DNA of 64,000 nucleotides from Paenibacillus tuaregi (lineage in GTDB: Bacteria; Bacillota; Bacilli; Paenibacillales; Paenibacillaceae), in contig NZ_LT575476.1 of assembly GCF_900086655.1 (NCBI RefSeq), positions 3,796,543 through 3,860,542 of the forward strand. The letters run 5' to 3'. This document shows, in pieces, positions 43,162 to 52,182 of the stretch. The notes beneath the pieces were generated by a model, which saw only the letters and a program-made list of their open reading frames with translations, was not told the origin of the DNA and did not search any database. How positions within the stretch are numbered: position 1 is the stretch's first letter; every line of letters starts with the position of its first letter. Both the position numbers and the translations under genes were made by a program.

Positions 43162-44511
43162 CTAAATAGCGAATACTTCTCTTTCCAATAATTCCTCTGG
43201 CTTTTGGCCGATCGGATCACTGTGGAAGTAATTACGAATAACCCCATCCTTTACATAGTTAGCTATGGATACCATAATCATTCCTTGATCAAGTGCAAGA
43301 TAAGCTTTAGCAAGTTCTCCCGTTTCTACGTTCACGGAGTCATAGAATCCATATTTGCCGTACATATTAAAGCCTTTTAAGGCTTTGATATTTTTTCGTA
43401 CAGCTTGAGGTGCGTACTCCAGGGCGAGAAATGAAGCATGAGCAGTTACGGTAGCCCCATCTTTATAACCTGATGTACCCAGCGGTGTTGCCGCAAACTC
43501 ACTGTATCCAGTAGGAGTTGCCGATGGTGAGAAGCCCCAAGCAGAGTATCCTTTTTCCTTTGCATAAGCGATTTGCAGCTCAACATGACGTTTGTTGTTT
43601 AGACCCAATGCTTTGGTGCCAAGCTCCTTTTCTTTCAAAACAATTCCAGGCATAAGCCCTTCAAACATACTTCCTCCCCAGCTCGGCACAAACTTAACGC
43701 CATTGTACTCATAGTTTCCTTCGAAAACGGTCACTCCATCGTACAACACATTACTTCCTTGCGGAATTTGAGCTTGCCAATCCCATTCCTTCGGCAATGT
43801 ACGATAAAGTTTCCACCAATGCTCCTTAGGAACGTCTCCCTTCCCAATGGCAATATAGCTTGCTACACGCGGTTCAGTGTAGAACATTCCGTAATGATGG
43901 TCGGTCAGTTTGCCTTTCGCGACATCATAGCCGCCGCGGAACTGGCCAACTTCCGGATCATATAACGGTTGATAATTCATATTGTCAACCAATTTGCTGG
44001 TTTGCCCATGCAGCTCTGCATAAGCTTGCCCAACGACGATTAAACCTGCTGAAAGCCATCCGTTATCTACCTGAGAGATAAATTGACCCCAATCTTTCTT
44101 AATGGAACCATCCTCTGTGTTGTACCAGTTATAAAACAGGCCATTCCATTTCTCCAGCTTTCCGAGCGTATTCAGGGTGACTTGTAAACGCTTTACCGCT
44201 TCTGTCTTTGAAATCAAGCCCAATTGTTGTGCTGAGACCGTACTCATCATATACATGCCGATATTGGTCGGCGAGGTACGCTTCGCTTCCTGCATTCCTT
44301 TTTCCGTAATACGCACCTCATCATAAGTCATACCTGTGTTCGGATCGGTATGTTCCTGGAAATACTTAAAAGTTTTACTTGCAATCGCTTTCAACTCTGC
44401 ACGAAAAGCAGTTTCGTTTCCGGCATTACTGGCTGATACCATAGGAGCCGCCACAAGATTCAGTACTAATCCCAGGGTCAAAATAATACTTACGAATTTA
44501 CCTTTTTTCAT
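43162..44511 (-). CDS. Secreted glucoamylase-like protein (PF10091 / GH144-type)
   Basis: A 449-residue protein with a signal peptide (residues 1-28, ending VSA-SNA). The (alpha/alpha)6 fold family marks include TFKYFQEHTDPNTGMTYDEV, VDNGWLSAGLIVVGQAY, FVPSWGGSMFEGLMPGIVL and WGFSPSATPTGYSEF. Known relatives are GH144 endo-beta-1,2-glucanases, and the family was earlier called putative glucoamylase. It probably cleaves an extracellular glucan. Control is probably by a LacI-type repressor at two TTGAAACGTTTCAA-like palindromes upstream. The Shine-Dalgarno site is GGAGA. Confidence 0.85.
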   Translation of the reverse strand: MKKGKFVSIILTLGLVLNLVAAPMVSASNAGNETAFRAELKAIASKTFKYFQEHTDPNTGMTYDEVRITEKGMQEAKRTSPTNIGMYMMSTVSAQQLGLISKTEAVKRLQVTLNTLGKLEKWNGLFYNWYNTEDGSIKKDWGQFISQVDNGWLSAGLIVVGQAYAELHGQTSKLVDNMNYQPLYDPEVGQFRGGYDVAKGKLTDHHYGMFYTEPRVASYIAIGKGDVPKEHWWKLYRTLPKEWDWQAQIPQGSNVLYDGVTVFEGNYEYNGVKFVPSWGGSMFEGLMPGIVLKEKELGTKALGLNNKRHVELQIAYAKEKGYSAWGFSPSATPTGYSEFAATPLGTSGYKDGATVTAHASFLALEYAPQAVRKNIKALKGFNMYGKYGFYDSVNVETGELAKAYLALDQGMIMVSIANYVKDGVIRNYFHSDPIGQKPEELLEREVFAI

Positions 44512-44537
44512 TATTATCTCCTCTCAGACTCAGTTTT

Positions 44538-44551
44538 TCGAAACGTTTCAA
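44538..44551. promoter_or_regulatory. LacI-type operator near GH144-like start
   Basis: TCGAAACGTTTCAA is a near-perfect palindrome centred on CG, 27 bp upstream of the start codon, overlapping the likely transcription start. It is two bases shorter at its centre than a cre, so a pathway-specific LacI protein is more likely than CcpA. Confidence 0.55.
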
Positions 44552-44647
44552 ATATAGGATACCATAATCAACCATTTACTGAGAAGCATTTTTTGAGTTG
44601 ATTAAAGAGGTTAAGCATGGAATATACAAATATACTCACAAATAAAA

Positions 44648-44661
44648 TTGAAACGTTTCAA
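44648..44661. promoter_or_regulatory. Second LacI-type operator, perfect palindrome
   Basis: TTGAAACGTTTCAA is a perfect 14-bp palindrome, 110 bp from the first one. The pair could support DNA looping. Confidence 0.55.
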
Positions 44662-44796
44662 AAATTCCGAACGGTCAATGCTTTCCGAATCAGTCGAACC
44701 CAGAATCACTATACGCAGCATACGGAATATGCCAGAGCATCTTTCGACTTGGTGTGACGCTCTAGTTCCATAATTCTTGACCTGTAAATCGAAGAG

Positions 44797-44822
44797 GCCC
44801 CCACCCTATTAGGGTTGGGGGC
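44797..44822. terminator. GC-rich hairpin left of FAD oxidoreductase
   Basis: GCCCCCACCCT pairs with AGGGTTGGGGGC around ATT. Neither side has a long T tract, so termination is probable but unproven. Confidence 0.5.
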
Positions 44823-45127
44823 AATTATACCTATTCAAATCTGATGATAATAGCCGAAAAGTAAACTAGAGATGATGCCCGGCCTTGCCGGCATATACTC
44901 ATGGAGCGCCAAACCCCAAACTGGAACAGAACTTTACACCACCAAGGAAAATTCGACAAAGCAATCATTAATGGGGATAAGATTTCTTTATTCGTTATAC
45001 CGTGTTCTCCCGAAACGCCAGAACGGATACAATCCTTCCCTAAGGCTCCAATGTCTGATTCTCCACCAAAAGAAGATACCTCCGTTATGATCGGATTTCA
45101 GTACAGAACGGCATTCATCGCCTATCT

Positions 45128-46480
45128 TCAGCCGTAGCGTTCGTTGATCGCATCTCCAAGCCAGGCTCCCTGACGGACAAGCCTGCGCTGCAGGGTCTCG
45201 ATATCGATGGCGCGCGTCTCGCGCAAGCCCTGTTCGGCCAGAATCGCCGCTGCAGTGCCGGCGGCTTCGCCCATGGCAAAGCAATTCGGCATGACCCGGG
45301 TGGAGCCTTGCGTCGCCCGGTCGGTCGAGATCGCCCTGCCCGCTACGATGACATTGTCGATGCCGACCGGCAGCAGCGCACGATAAGGGATGCCGTGCGA
45401 TTCTCCCGGCGGCAGATGGACCATCGTCATGCCGCTTGTCGGCTTCGCCATATGAATATCGATGAAGTAGGCGTTGCGCGCGATGTCGTCCGGGAATGAA
45501 CGACTTTTGAGAAAATCGTCTGCCGTGACGATGTAATCGCCGACGATCCGGCGGGTCTCCCGAATGCCGATCTGCTCTCCCGTCAGCGTTAGGAAGGCAT
45601 GCTCGAAGCCCGGAATCGATTCCCGGAGCCACTCGGTGATGTGCCAGGCGAGTGCGCGGCCTTCGATCGCGCCGCGCGTGAGGTCGTCCGCGTTCGAGCC
45701 GTCGATCCCGAAGATGTGCCCGAAATTAAACCCCGCCGTATGGTCGTTCAGCCAAGAGATGCCGGCCCAATCTCTCGCCACGCGCAGCCTCCCCTCGCTT
45801 TTCGCTTTGTTGATCGCATGCTTCAGGTCGCTGCCGTGGATACCGGCGCCGGCGATAAATTTTTGCCGGTCCAGGTTGTTGAGGACGAAGCACATCGTGC
45901 CCGGCTGGAGCTCGCCGTCGTCTCCGCCTTTGACCAACCGCCCTCCCGCCAGATGCGTAAGGTCGGCATCGCTCGTCGCGTCGATAAAGAGCGCAGCCTT
46001 GACCGCCTGCGTCCCGGATTTGTTGTGAATGACGACAGCCTCGACCATGCCGTCTTGCTGAACAACGTGTCCGACGAACGTATGGTACAGCACTTTGACG
46101 CCGGCCTCCGCCATTTTATGGTCCAGCAAGCGTTTTAACACTTCCGCGTCAATCGGCACCCAATCGAGCTCTTCCTGCCATTCCTCTTGGAACGAAGCCT
46201 CCATCTTCTGCTTCATATCGACGAGGATCTCAAGGCCTATGCCTCGGATCACCGGTTTGACATGATCGGTATACGGGCAAAATGCGGGAACCTGCGACAC
46301 CGTCGCCATGCCGCCAAGATATCCTCTTTGCTCGATCAGCAGCACGGATGCCCCGTTCCTGGCAGCGGCGAGCGCAGCGCCAACTCCAGCCGGACCGCCT
46401 CCGGCCACGACGACATCCACATTCGCGTAGACGGATAATTCGCGAGCCGGCAAGAGAAGCGTTTGTATGGGATCGGTCAT
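45128..46480 (-). CDS. FAD-dependent oxidoreductase (PF12831 type)
   Basis: A 450-residue flavoprotein. The dinucleotide-binding motif is VVVAGGGPAGVGAALAAARN at residues 24-43, followed by IEQRGYLGGMATVSQVPAFCP, the FAD_oxidored pattern. FIDATSDADLTHLAGG and the C-terminal GIDNVIVAGRAISTD complete the fold. Relatives are common in polysaccharide and sugar-acid loci, often as dehydrogenases of unknown substrate. The ATG at 46480 follows GGAGGTG. It is divergent from a LacI regulator and belongs to the carbohydrate locus that runs to 57.3 kb. Confidence 0.9.
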   Translation of the reverse strand: MTDPIQTLLLPARELSVYANVDVVVAGGGPAGVGAALAAARNGASVLLIEQRGYLGGMATVSQVPAFCPYTDHVKPVIRGIGLEILVDMKQKMEASFQEEWQEELDWVPIDAEVLKRLLDHKMAEAGVKVLYHTFVGHVVQQDGMVEAVVIHNKSGTQAVKAALFIDATSDADLTHLAGGRLVKGGDDGELQPGTMCFVLNNLDRQKFIAGAGIHGSDLKHAINKAKSEGRLRVARDWAGISWLNDHTAGFNFGHIFGIDGSNADDLTRGAIEGRALAWHITEWLRESIPGFEHAFLTLTGEQIGIRETRRIVGDYIVTADDFLKSRSFPDDIARNAYFIDIHMAKPTSGMTMVHLPPGESHGIPYRALLPVGIDNVIVAGRAISTDRATQGSTRVMPNCFAMGEAAGTAAAILAEQGLRETRAIDIETLQRRLVRQGAWLGDAINERYG

Positions 46481-46526
46481 TTGGAACACCTCCATGAATT
46501 TGTTTTCATTGTACCGCCATCAAAGC

Positions 46527-46567
46527 TTCATTTTTAGTTTCATTTTTGTTTCACTTTTCCCTATAAT
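46527..46567. promoter_or_regulatory. Divergent promoter with three TTCATTTTT-like repeats
   Basis: Three T-rich units (TTCATTTTTAG, TTTCATTTTTG, TTTCACTTTTC) follow one another at 11-12 bp, one per DNA turn, directly before a TATAAT (46562-46567) for the LacI gene. They may be bound by a regulator or bend the DNA. Confidence 0.4.
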
Positions 46568-46600
46568 GTAAGCAGAAGAAGCGAATGCGGGGAATTCATC

Positions 46601-47641
46601 ATGCCGAATAAGAAGAAGATCACGCTGCAAACGATAGCCGATCAGATGGGGCTGACCGTCCATACGGTATCCAAGGCGCTTCGCGGCTTGCCGGGCATGT
46701 CCGAAGAGACGCGCAGCGAAGTCATCGGGCTGGCCGCCCGATTGGGATACCGGACAAAGGAACAAGAGCGGGGCTTGGCGGTGGAACGAATTCCGATTTA
46801 TTCCTCGAAGCCCCGGAGATTCGCGTTTATCGTCCCGCATGAGGGACTTGTCTTTATTCATCAGAAGTTATATGACGGGGTCCAATCGAGGCTGGCTGAG
46901 TTTGGTCATAAGCTCGAGATGCTGTTTGCGCCGCCGGACCAAGGATCCGAGGCGGCATTCGATGATTGGGCAGACACAAACGGTTTGCACTATACAGACG
47001 GTCTTTTTCTAACCCCGATGATCACCGCAAAAATCGAAGAACAATTGTTACGCTTGCCCGTTACTAAAATATTGCTCAACTATCCGCCCGCCGCCCAAGT
47101 GGACAGTTTGATCTGGGACGTCTCCTCCGCCGTTCATCAATCCGTGCGATACCTGCTGGATCGGGGACACCGGCGGATTCTGTATATCGGAGATATCCGT
47201 TTGCATCGAGGCTTCCGGCTGCGTTGGCAGGCATTCCAGGAAGCGATGAATTCGGCCGGATTGTCCGCGGAAGAAGACTGTCACCTGACCCGGGCAGGAT
47301 CGAAGGAATGGTATACCGCCATGCTGTCGGAGCTGCTCATACGGGAGAGACCGACCGCAATTCTCTCCGGCCTTGAGCAGGATCTGGCCTGGGTGTATTA
47401 CGGATGCAGCCTGCTGGGCCGCCACATTCCAAGCGACTATTCCCTGATCGGTCTGGAGCATGCGCCGAATGCGCACCTGCCGGATTTGACCAGGCCTGAG
47501 ATGCCTGTCAAGGAAGTTGGCGTTCGCGGAGCGGACCGCATGCTGTGGAGACTATCCAATCCGAATCTTCCCTATGAGCATATCCGGCTCCAAGGCGGAT
47601 TCCACAGAGGGTCGACGGTATTGGAGGCCCCTGCTGAATAA
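46601..47641 (+). CDS. LacI-family transcriptional regulator
   Basis: A 346-residue protein with an N-terminal LacI helix-turn-helix and hinge (ITLQTIADQMGLTVHTVSKA, then RLGYRTKEQERGL) and a periplasmic-binding-type effector domain with the usual VRYLLDRGHRRILYIGD motif. It is divergent from the FAD oxidoreductase and converges on the SurA-like gene. It probably controls this carbohydrate locus in response to a sugar. The Shine-Dalgarno site is GGGGAA. The canonical CG-centred operators nearest to it lie at 44.5-44.7 kb. Confidence 0.92.
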   Translation: MPNKKKITLQTIADQMGLTVHTVSKALRGLPGMSEETRSEVIGLAARLGYRTKEQERGLAVERIPIYSSKPRRFAFIVPHEGLVFIHQKLYDGVQSRLAEFGHKLEMLFAPPDQGSEAAFDDWADTNGLHYTDGLFLTPMITAKIEEQLLRLPVTKILLNYPPAAQVDSLIWDVSSAVHQSVRYLLDRGHRRILYIGDIRLHRGFRLRWQAFQEAMNSAGLSAEEDCHLTRAGSKEWYTAMLSELLIRERPTAILSGLEQDLAWVYYGCSLLGRHIPSDYSLIGLEHAPNAHLPDLTRPEMPVKEVGVRGADRMLWRLSNPNLPYEHIRLQGGFHRGSTVLEAPAE

Positions 47642-47659
47642 GATTGTGTAAGCCGGACT

Positions 47660-48334
47660 TCACAGCGCAATTTTCTCATACAGCTGCCGGTTCAGCTCTA
47701 TCGTTGCCTGCTTAAGCTGCTCGTCGATCCATCTCTCATAATTCGTTTCGCCCTTTTGCTCCAGCAGCCACTGCTTGAGGGTGAGAACCGTGTTGGCAAC
47801 GACATATTGGTAATAAGCCGCTTCGCTTAATTCGCGAGGACCGAAGATGACCTGGCCGGCGGCAACCCGCCTGGCGCGTTCCCGGTTCTCCGTCTCCCAC
47901 GCCTCAAGAAAGGCGTCATAACCGATTGCAGCATGAAGTCCCGCCTTAACCGCTGCTTGTTCGCGAATCCGATCTTCTTCCAGGAGACGCAGCGTCGCTT
48001 CCTTCAGCCTCTCAAGCGATGATTCCCCGCCGCAGGATGCGCTCCAAAATGTCGATTCGTTGGGTTCCAGGCCGTAGGTCTGCTGGCAGTACGTCATGAT
48101 CTCCCCGCGCAGCCTAGGCATCCGGGCTTTAAACTCCTTCAGCGTCACGGCATCACCGTTCACCAGCGCCACCGCCGCATCACCATTCGTCGGCTGAGCG
48201 TGCTCTGCAACTCTGTTTGGAGAGGAAGCGGGCAACAATCCGAACGATCCTGAAGCGAGGCACACCAGCGCGAGCGCTGCGATTAATCCCGCTACCAGAA
48301 ATACATAAGGTATTTTCCGATCGGTCCTGACCAT
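47660..48334 (-). CDS. SurA N-terminal-like membrane-anchored protein
   Basis: A 224-residue protein with one N-terminal transmembrane helix (residues 9-32). The outside domain resembles the SurA/PrsA N-terminal chaperone region (AAVALVNGDAVTLKEFKARM, then long helices), but no parvulin isomerase domain is present. It may help fold or display the beta-helix protein encoded directly upstream. Two Cys (in MTYCQQTYG and SASCGGE) could form a disulfide. It is the last gene of the sugar operon. Confidence 0.75.
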   Translation of the reverse strand: MVRTDRKIPYVFLVAGLIAALALVCLASGSFGLLPASSPNRVAEHAQPTNGDAAVALVNGDAVTLKEFKARMPRLRGEIMTYCQQTYGLEPNESTFWSASCGGESSLERLKEATLRLLEEDRIREQAAVKAGLHAAIGYDAFLEAWETENRERARRVAAGQVIFGPRELSEAAYYQYVVANTVLTLKQWLLEQKGETNYERWIDEQLKQATIELNRQLYEKIAL

Positions 48335-48359
48335 CGCCTCTTCCCTCCTTGGATTCGCA

Positions 48360-50447
48360 TTACTGCACGACTTTTACGTCGTCGATCCGGGCTGTACTGG
48401 ACACCATGCGAATGCCGATTTTGCCAGCCAATAGCGCAGATGAATCCGTCCATTGGACAAGCTTAGCATCATCTACGTAGCCGGTTATGGAAGGACCGGC
48501 GACGTTCACCTTCATCGCCGCCCATTGGCCGGGGTTGACCGTGCAGCTGGCACTGCTCAAGAGTGTCATGGTGCCTCCGCTTTTCTTGTACAGCTCAACC
48601 TTGTCCCCACTGTCGTTCAGGCGGAACAAATAGTAATTGGCATTGTCTACGTACCGGAATAGCAGCCCAACGTTGCCGAAAGCCGTAAGCAGCTTGACTC
48701 GCGCCGAATACGTATAATCATTCCAGGTTCCGTTCCCCTTATAAGCCACCGCTTCACCGGCGGACGTATTTTGCGACAGCGTCACACTTCCATCCATCGC
48801 CGTCCCCCAGGAGCCGCCGGAGACCGTCCAATCACTGATATCATTGTCTTCAAAATCATCGGACAGAAGCGTCACCGGCGGTGTGACTGAGCCAGGGTAT
48901 TCGAAGGCCCCTATGTCCGGTGCTCCCTTGTACAGTGCGTTTCCATAAAAGTCCTTGCCGCCGTTATTGGCAACCGCCGCTCCTGCATTGATCAGAGGAG
49001 AAGTCGACTGAAGCTTGTACCCGTCCGCCGTGGCACGGCCAGTAGCCGTATTCGGACTTACGAATTGCGGGTTGCCAACGATTTTGTTCGGATCGCTTGG
49101 CACACTGGCGTTCAAGCCGTAGAAGCTGTTATGATCGTAAGTCATTCTAGGGCTATTGGTATATTGTCCGCTTGCTCCGTTGTAGAAAATATTGTTCGTA
49201 TAATAAGCCATCCCGGTGTCGCTGGCATGCGTCAGCACCTGGTTCTGCGTTCCGGAGCGATAAATAACGTTGTTGTAAACGTAAAGATTGCCTCCTCCGT
49301 TAACCAAGTTAAATGCGCCGTTACCGTCGAAGTCATTCTCGCTGATGTTGTAACGGAACGTGTTGTCGTTTGTATTGTTCATCACGAGCAGCGTGCCGCC
49401 CTGATTGTTGTGGCTGTAATTGTATTGGTAAACGCTTCCCGTTACCTGAATGTCAAAATCCCACGGTTGACCGTCGCCTTCCAGCTTGCGGGTATCGAAT
49501 GCCTCGTTGTATTGAAACACCGCTCCCGTCGTATAGTACGCCCACTGTGCCGCGACTACGGCAATGTGGTCTAAATAGTTCACGATGCCGGCGTTTACGC
49601 TGCAAGCGTTTCCAATTGCATTGGTTGTATTATACTCAATGAGGGGCGCCACGGCAGCCCGAACGAGAATACCGTCACGGTGAATTTTCTCCACATAGTT
49701 GCCGCGGATGACGACATTCTTGAATGCGTCGTACTTATGCGCCCAACCGCTGTTCGAGAACGCATCCGTCATCGTCTGAATGCCCGTATCCGCCACGTTG
49801 ACGATCGTGTTATTCTCGATCAGGATGTCGTCCCACGTGCTCTCGACGGACGTATTCGTTCCTCTTGCATGAAAATTGATGCCTCCCGTACGGCGATCTG
49901 TGCCAAACACGTCATGAATGTCGATGTTCTTGATGTAAATATGTCTGAAATTCCCGGCTCCGGTCCCTTCTCCTACGACAAGAACGCCGCTTCGCCTCAT
50001 ATCCGTCGGCTGCTCACCGCTCGTGATCTCCAGGTTATTGATCTCCCAGTAGGATACGTTGCGCAGTCGAACGCCGAATCCTTCCCCGTTTACGCTCGTA
50101 TTGCCGAAATGGATCATCGGTTTGGAACCGCTTCCATAACGATCCACGACAATGGGGCTTCCGCCTGCTCCCGAGCCCTTCAAGTCTAAATATTGGTTGC
50201 TCCACACGCCTCCGGCTTTAAGCAAAATGCGGTCTCCCGGTGCGAAAGTTACCGCGTTCACCTTGGCAAGCGTCTTCCATGCCGACGTTGCGCTCGTTCC
50301 CGAAGCGTTGTCGTTACCCTGCGCGGCGTCCACATAATACGTCGTGCCCGCCGCCATGGCTACCGGCGATGCGGCTGGCATCAGACTTGCCAACAGAAAA
50401 CTAACCAACGCGAGCAAAGGCAGTACCTCTCTTCTTCGTCTCTCCAT
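48360..50447 (-). CDS. Secreted right-handed beta-helix protein with C-terminal lectin-like domain
   Basis: A 695-residue secreted protein. A signal peptide (1-33, ending AMAA) precedes YYVDAAQGNDNASGTSATSA, a start common in PL-like proteins. A right-handed parallel beta-helix covers about 60-500, with many N-x-I/V rungs (ILIENNTIVNV, VVIRGNYVEKI). A short Pro linker leads to a concanavalin-A-like domain from about 525 (LLSDDFEDNDISDWTVSGGS). It is likely a polysaccharide lyase or glycoside hydrolase. Exact chemistry is unknown. Confidence 0.85.
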   Translation of the reverse strand: MERRRREVLPLLALVSFLLASLMPAASPVAMAAGTTYYVDAAQGNDNASGTSATSAWKTLAKVNAVTFAPGDRILLKAGGVWSNQYLDLKGSGAGGSPIVVDRYGSGSKPMIHFGNTSVNGEGFGVRLRNVSYWEINNLEITSGEQPTDMRRSGVLVVGEGTGAGNFRHIYIKNIDIHDVFGTDRRTGGINFHARGTNTSVESTWDDILIENNTIVNVADTGIQTMTDAFSNSGWAHKYDAFKNVVIRGNYVEKIHRDGILVRAAVAPLIEYNTTNAIGNACSVNAGIVNYLDHIAVVAAQWAYYTTGAVFQYNEAFDTRKLEGDGQPWDFDIQVTGSVYQYNYSHNNQGGTLLVMNNTNDNTFRYNISENDFDGNGAFNLVNGGGNLYVYNNVIYRSGTQNQVLTHASDTGMAYYTNNIFYNGASGQYTNSPRMTYDHNSFYGLNASVPSDPNKIVGNPQFVSPNTATGRATADGYKLQSTSPLINAGAAVANNGGKDFYGNALYKGAPDIGAFEYPGSVTPPVTLLSDDFEDNDISDWTVSGGSWGTAMDGSVTLSQNTSAGEAVAYKGNGTWNDYTYSARVKLLTAFGNVGLLFRYVDNANYYLFRLNDSGDKVELYKKSGGTMTLLSSASCTVNPGQWAAMKVNVAGPSITGYVDDAKLVQWTDSSALLAGKIGIRMVSSTARIDDVKVVQ

Positions 50448-50568
50448 TCGGCATCGTTCCTCCTATTTTACCGATGCTAAAGTCCTCCTCCCCGTAGCTT
50501 CATCATAAATGCAAACGCCTGTCGAGCACGTACATTCTCATTGCCTGTTGAGGTGCAAAGTTTTGACT

Positions 50569-52182
50569 TTATCCCTCCCTTTCTCTGCAGCTATTGTTCT
50601 GGAACTTATATTCGCTTGGACTATTGCCGCTGTATTTTTTGAACACTTTGGAAAAATAGGCCCGATTGGAGAAACCAAGGGTGTACGCCACGTTTTCCAC
50701 CGTTTCGTTCGGCTGGCTGAGCATCGTAATCGCCATATTCATCTTGAATTGGTTGACGTAATCAGTAAAATTGACGCCTGTCATCCTTTTAAAATAACGC
50801 GAAAAATAACTGGCATTCAGATGCAGGTGATTCGCCATTTCCAAGGAGGAGACCATACGGTCGATATGTTCGTCGAGATACCGGTCGATCTCTTGCAGCC
50901 GAATCTCTTTTTCCTGACCGGATACCGGTGCCAGCGTGTGCTGTCTCCATAGATTCCGCAGTTCCCGTTTGGTTAATTGGGCGGCTTCCTCGACGTGTAC
51001 GGCCTGACCCAGCAGAATGAAAAAGCGGCTCTCGGCAATGCCCTTCGATTCGAACATCATGTGACGGACGAGGTCGCTGCAAATTTCTTTGACCACCCGT
51101 GGCAGGAGTCTCTCGGCGACGACCTGCTGAATCCAAGGATTGACGGCCAAATCGATCCATGCGGCATTGCCTTCCTCGAGCGCCAGCGACAGCATGCTTC
51201 GTTCTTTTTCCCATCCCCGCTCCGGCATTTGCCGGAATCCTCCGGTTTGTCCCACGGCGGTAATGGCCGTTTTTTCCGGATTGCTTTCATAGAAAAGGTT
51301 GTCCCGACGTTCGCTCAGCGATTTATATACGGTATCGAATTTCTGCAGCGGCACGGTCTGCTCCGCATAAAACCCTCTTACCTTGATTTTCAAAAAGTAC
51401 TCTACTTTTGAACGAACCGATTCCATAAAATCGATCAGCGGCTGATAGGAAACATCAGGGCTCGTTACATTCCACACGAGATAAATTCCCGATTCCTGCG
51501 TTAAAATTGGCGTAATCGCCCCATGCGCTGCAGAGAATTCCATGGCAATATTGTTCACCGCGAAATGAATCAGACGTACATCCGCGTAGCCGTAGCGCTC
51601 GATCAAGGAAGCGGCGTCGACATGTATGAAGCCTTGGCGAAAATATGGAAGTTTCCAGGATATACCAAGCCGTTCTCCTAATACGAGCATCTGACCGGCA
51701 TCAATTCCAGGAGACAGCAATTGCGCCAGCAAGCTTTGCAGCAGCACCTCTTTGTTGCGTTCGACCGTCTGCCGGAGCGAATATCGTTCCAGCAGTTCCT
51801 CTCTACTGCGTAATCGATTTTCCGCTTTCCGCAGACTTGTCCCCAGCTGCTCGATCGATAACTCATCCTTGATCAAATAATCGTCGGCTTCGAGCTGGAA
51901 CGCTCGTTTGGAATATTGGAAATCTTCATAACAGGTCAGGAATACAAGCCGTACCTCCGGCTTGGCCATCCGAAACGCTTCGGCGAGCTCGAATCCATCC
52001 ATGCCCGGTAAGCCGATGTCGATGATGACGACGTCCGGCAGCGTCTCATGAAAATCCTCCAGCGCCCGATCGCTGCTGGAAGCCGATGCCACGAGCTTCA
52101 GCTCCATATCGAGAGATTCCAGCAAATACGCCACATACTCCAGCATCGGAACATCGTCATCGATCAGCATGACCTTCATCAT
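50569..52182 (-). CDS. YesN-type response regulator with AraC output domain
   Basis: A 537-residue protein with a receiver (1-120, phospho-Asp in PDVVIIDIGLPGMDGFELAE) and a long middle region. The C-terminal AraC DNA-binding domain (about 430-535) includes ANHLHLNASYFSRYFKRMTG and VENVAYTLGFSNRAYFSKVF. Together with the YesM-type kinase it likely senses an extracellular sugar and activates the transport and degradation genes. It overlaps the end of the kinase gene by 26 bp; GGAG precedes the ATG. Confidence 0.95.
   Translation of the reverse strand: MMKVMLIDDDVPMLEYVAYLLESLDMELKLVASASSSDRALEDFHETLPDVVIIDIGLPGMDGFELAEAFRMAKPEVRLVFLTCYEDFQYSKRAFQLEADDYLIKDELSIEQLGTSLRKAENRLRSREELLERYSLRQTVERNKEVLLQSLLAQLLSPGIDAGQMLVLGERLGISWKLPYFRQGFIHVDAASLIERYGYADVRLIHFAVNNIAMEFSAAHGAITPILTQESGIYLVWNVTSPDVSYQPLIDFMESVRSKVEYFLKIKVRGFYAEQTVPLQKFDTVYKSLSERRDNLFYESNPEKTAITAVGQTGGFRQMPERGWEKERSMLSLALEEGNAAWIDLAVNPWIQQVVAERLLPRVVKEICSDLVRHMMFESKGIAESRFFILLGQAVHVEEAAQLTKRELRNLWRQHTLAPVSGQEKEIRLQEIDRYLDEHIDRMVSSLEMANHLHLNASYFSRYFKRMTGVNFTDYVNQFKMNMAITMLSQPNETVENVAYTLGFSNRAYFSKVFKKYSGNSPSEYKFQNNSCREREG

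Larger units (their letters stand above)
44512..45127. other. Gene-poor stretch between GH144-like gene and FAD oxidoreductase
   Basis: The right side of the GH144 gene holds two LacI-type palindromes (44538-44551 and 44648-44661). A strong hairpin (GCCCCCACCCT with AGGGTTGGGGGC) lies at 44797-44822. Short ORFs around 44872-45137 are Pro-rich and match nothing recognised; they look like degraded or non-coding DNA at the edge of the sugar locus. Confidence 0.5.

Noticed and set aside
44538..44661. The two palindromes as CcpA cre sites
   Set aside because: The centre is two bases shorter than cre (AACGTT rather than AARCGYT plus spacing), so a different LacI-family protein is more likely.
44872..45137. 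Two overlapping short plus-strand frames left of the FAD oxidoreductase
   Set aside because: Pro-rich, no Shine-Dalgarno site, overlap the end of the opposite gene; not supportable as genes.
49065..49574. A long plus-strand frame opposite the beta-helix gene
   Set aside because: The opposite strand encodes a signal peptide and regular beta-helix rungs; this frame is a shadow.
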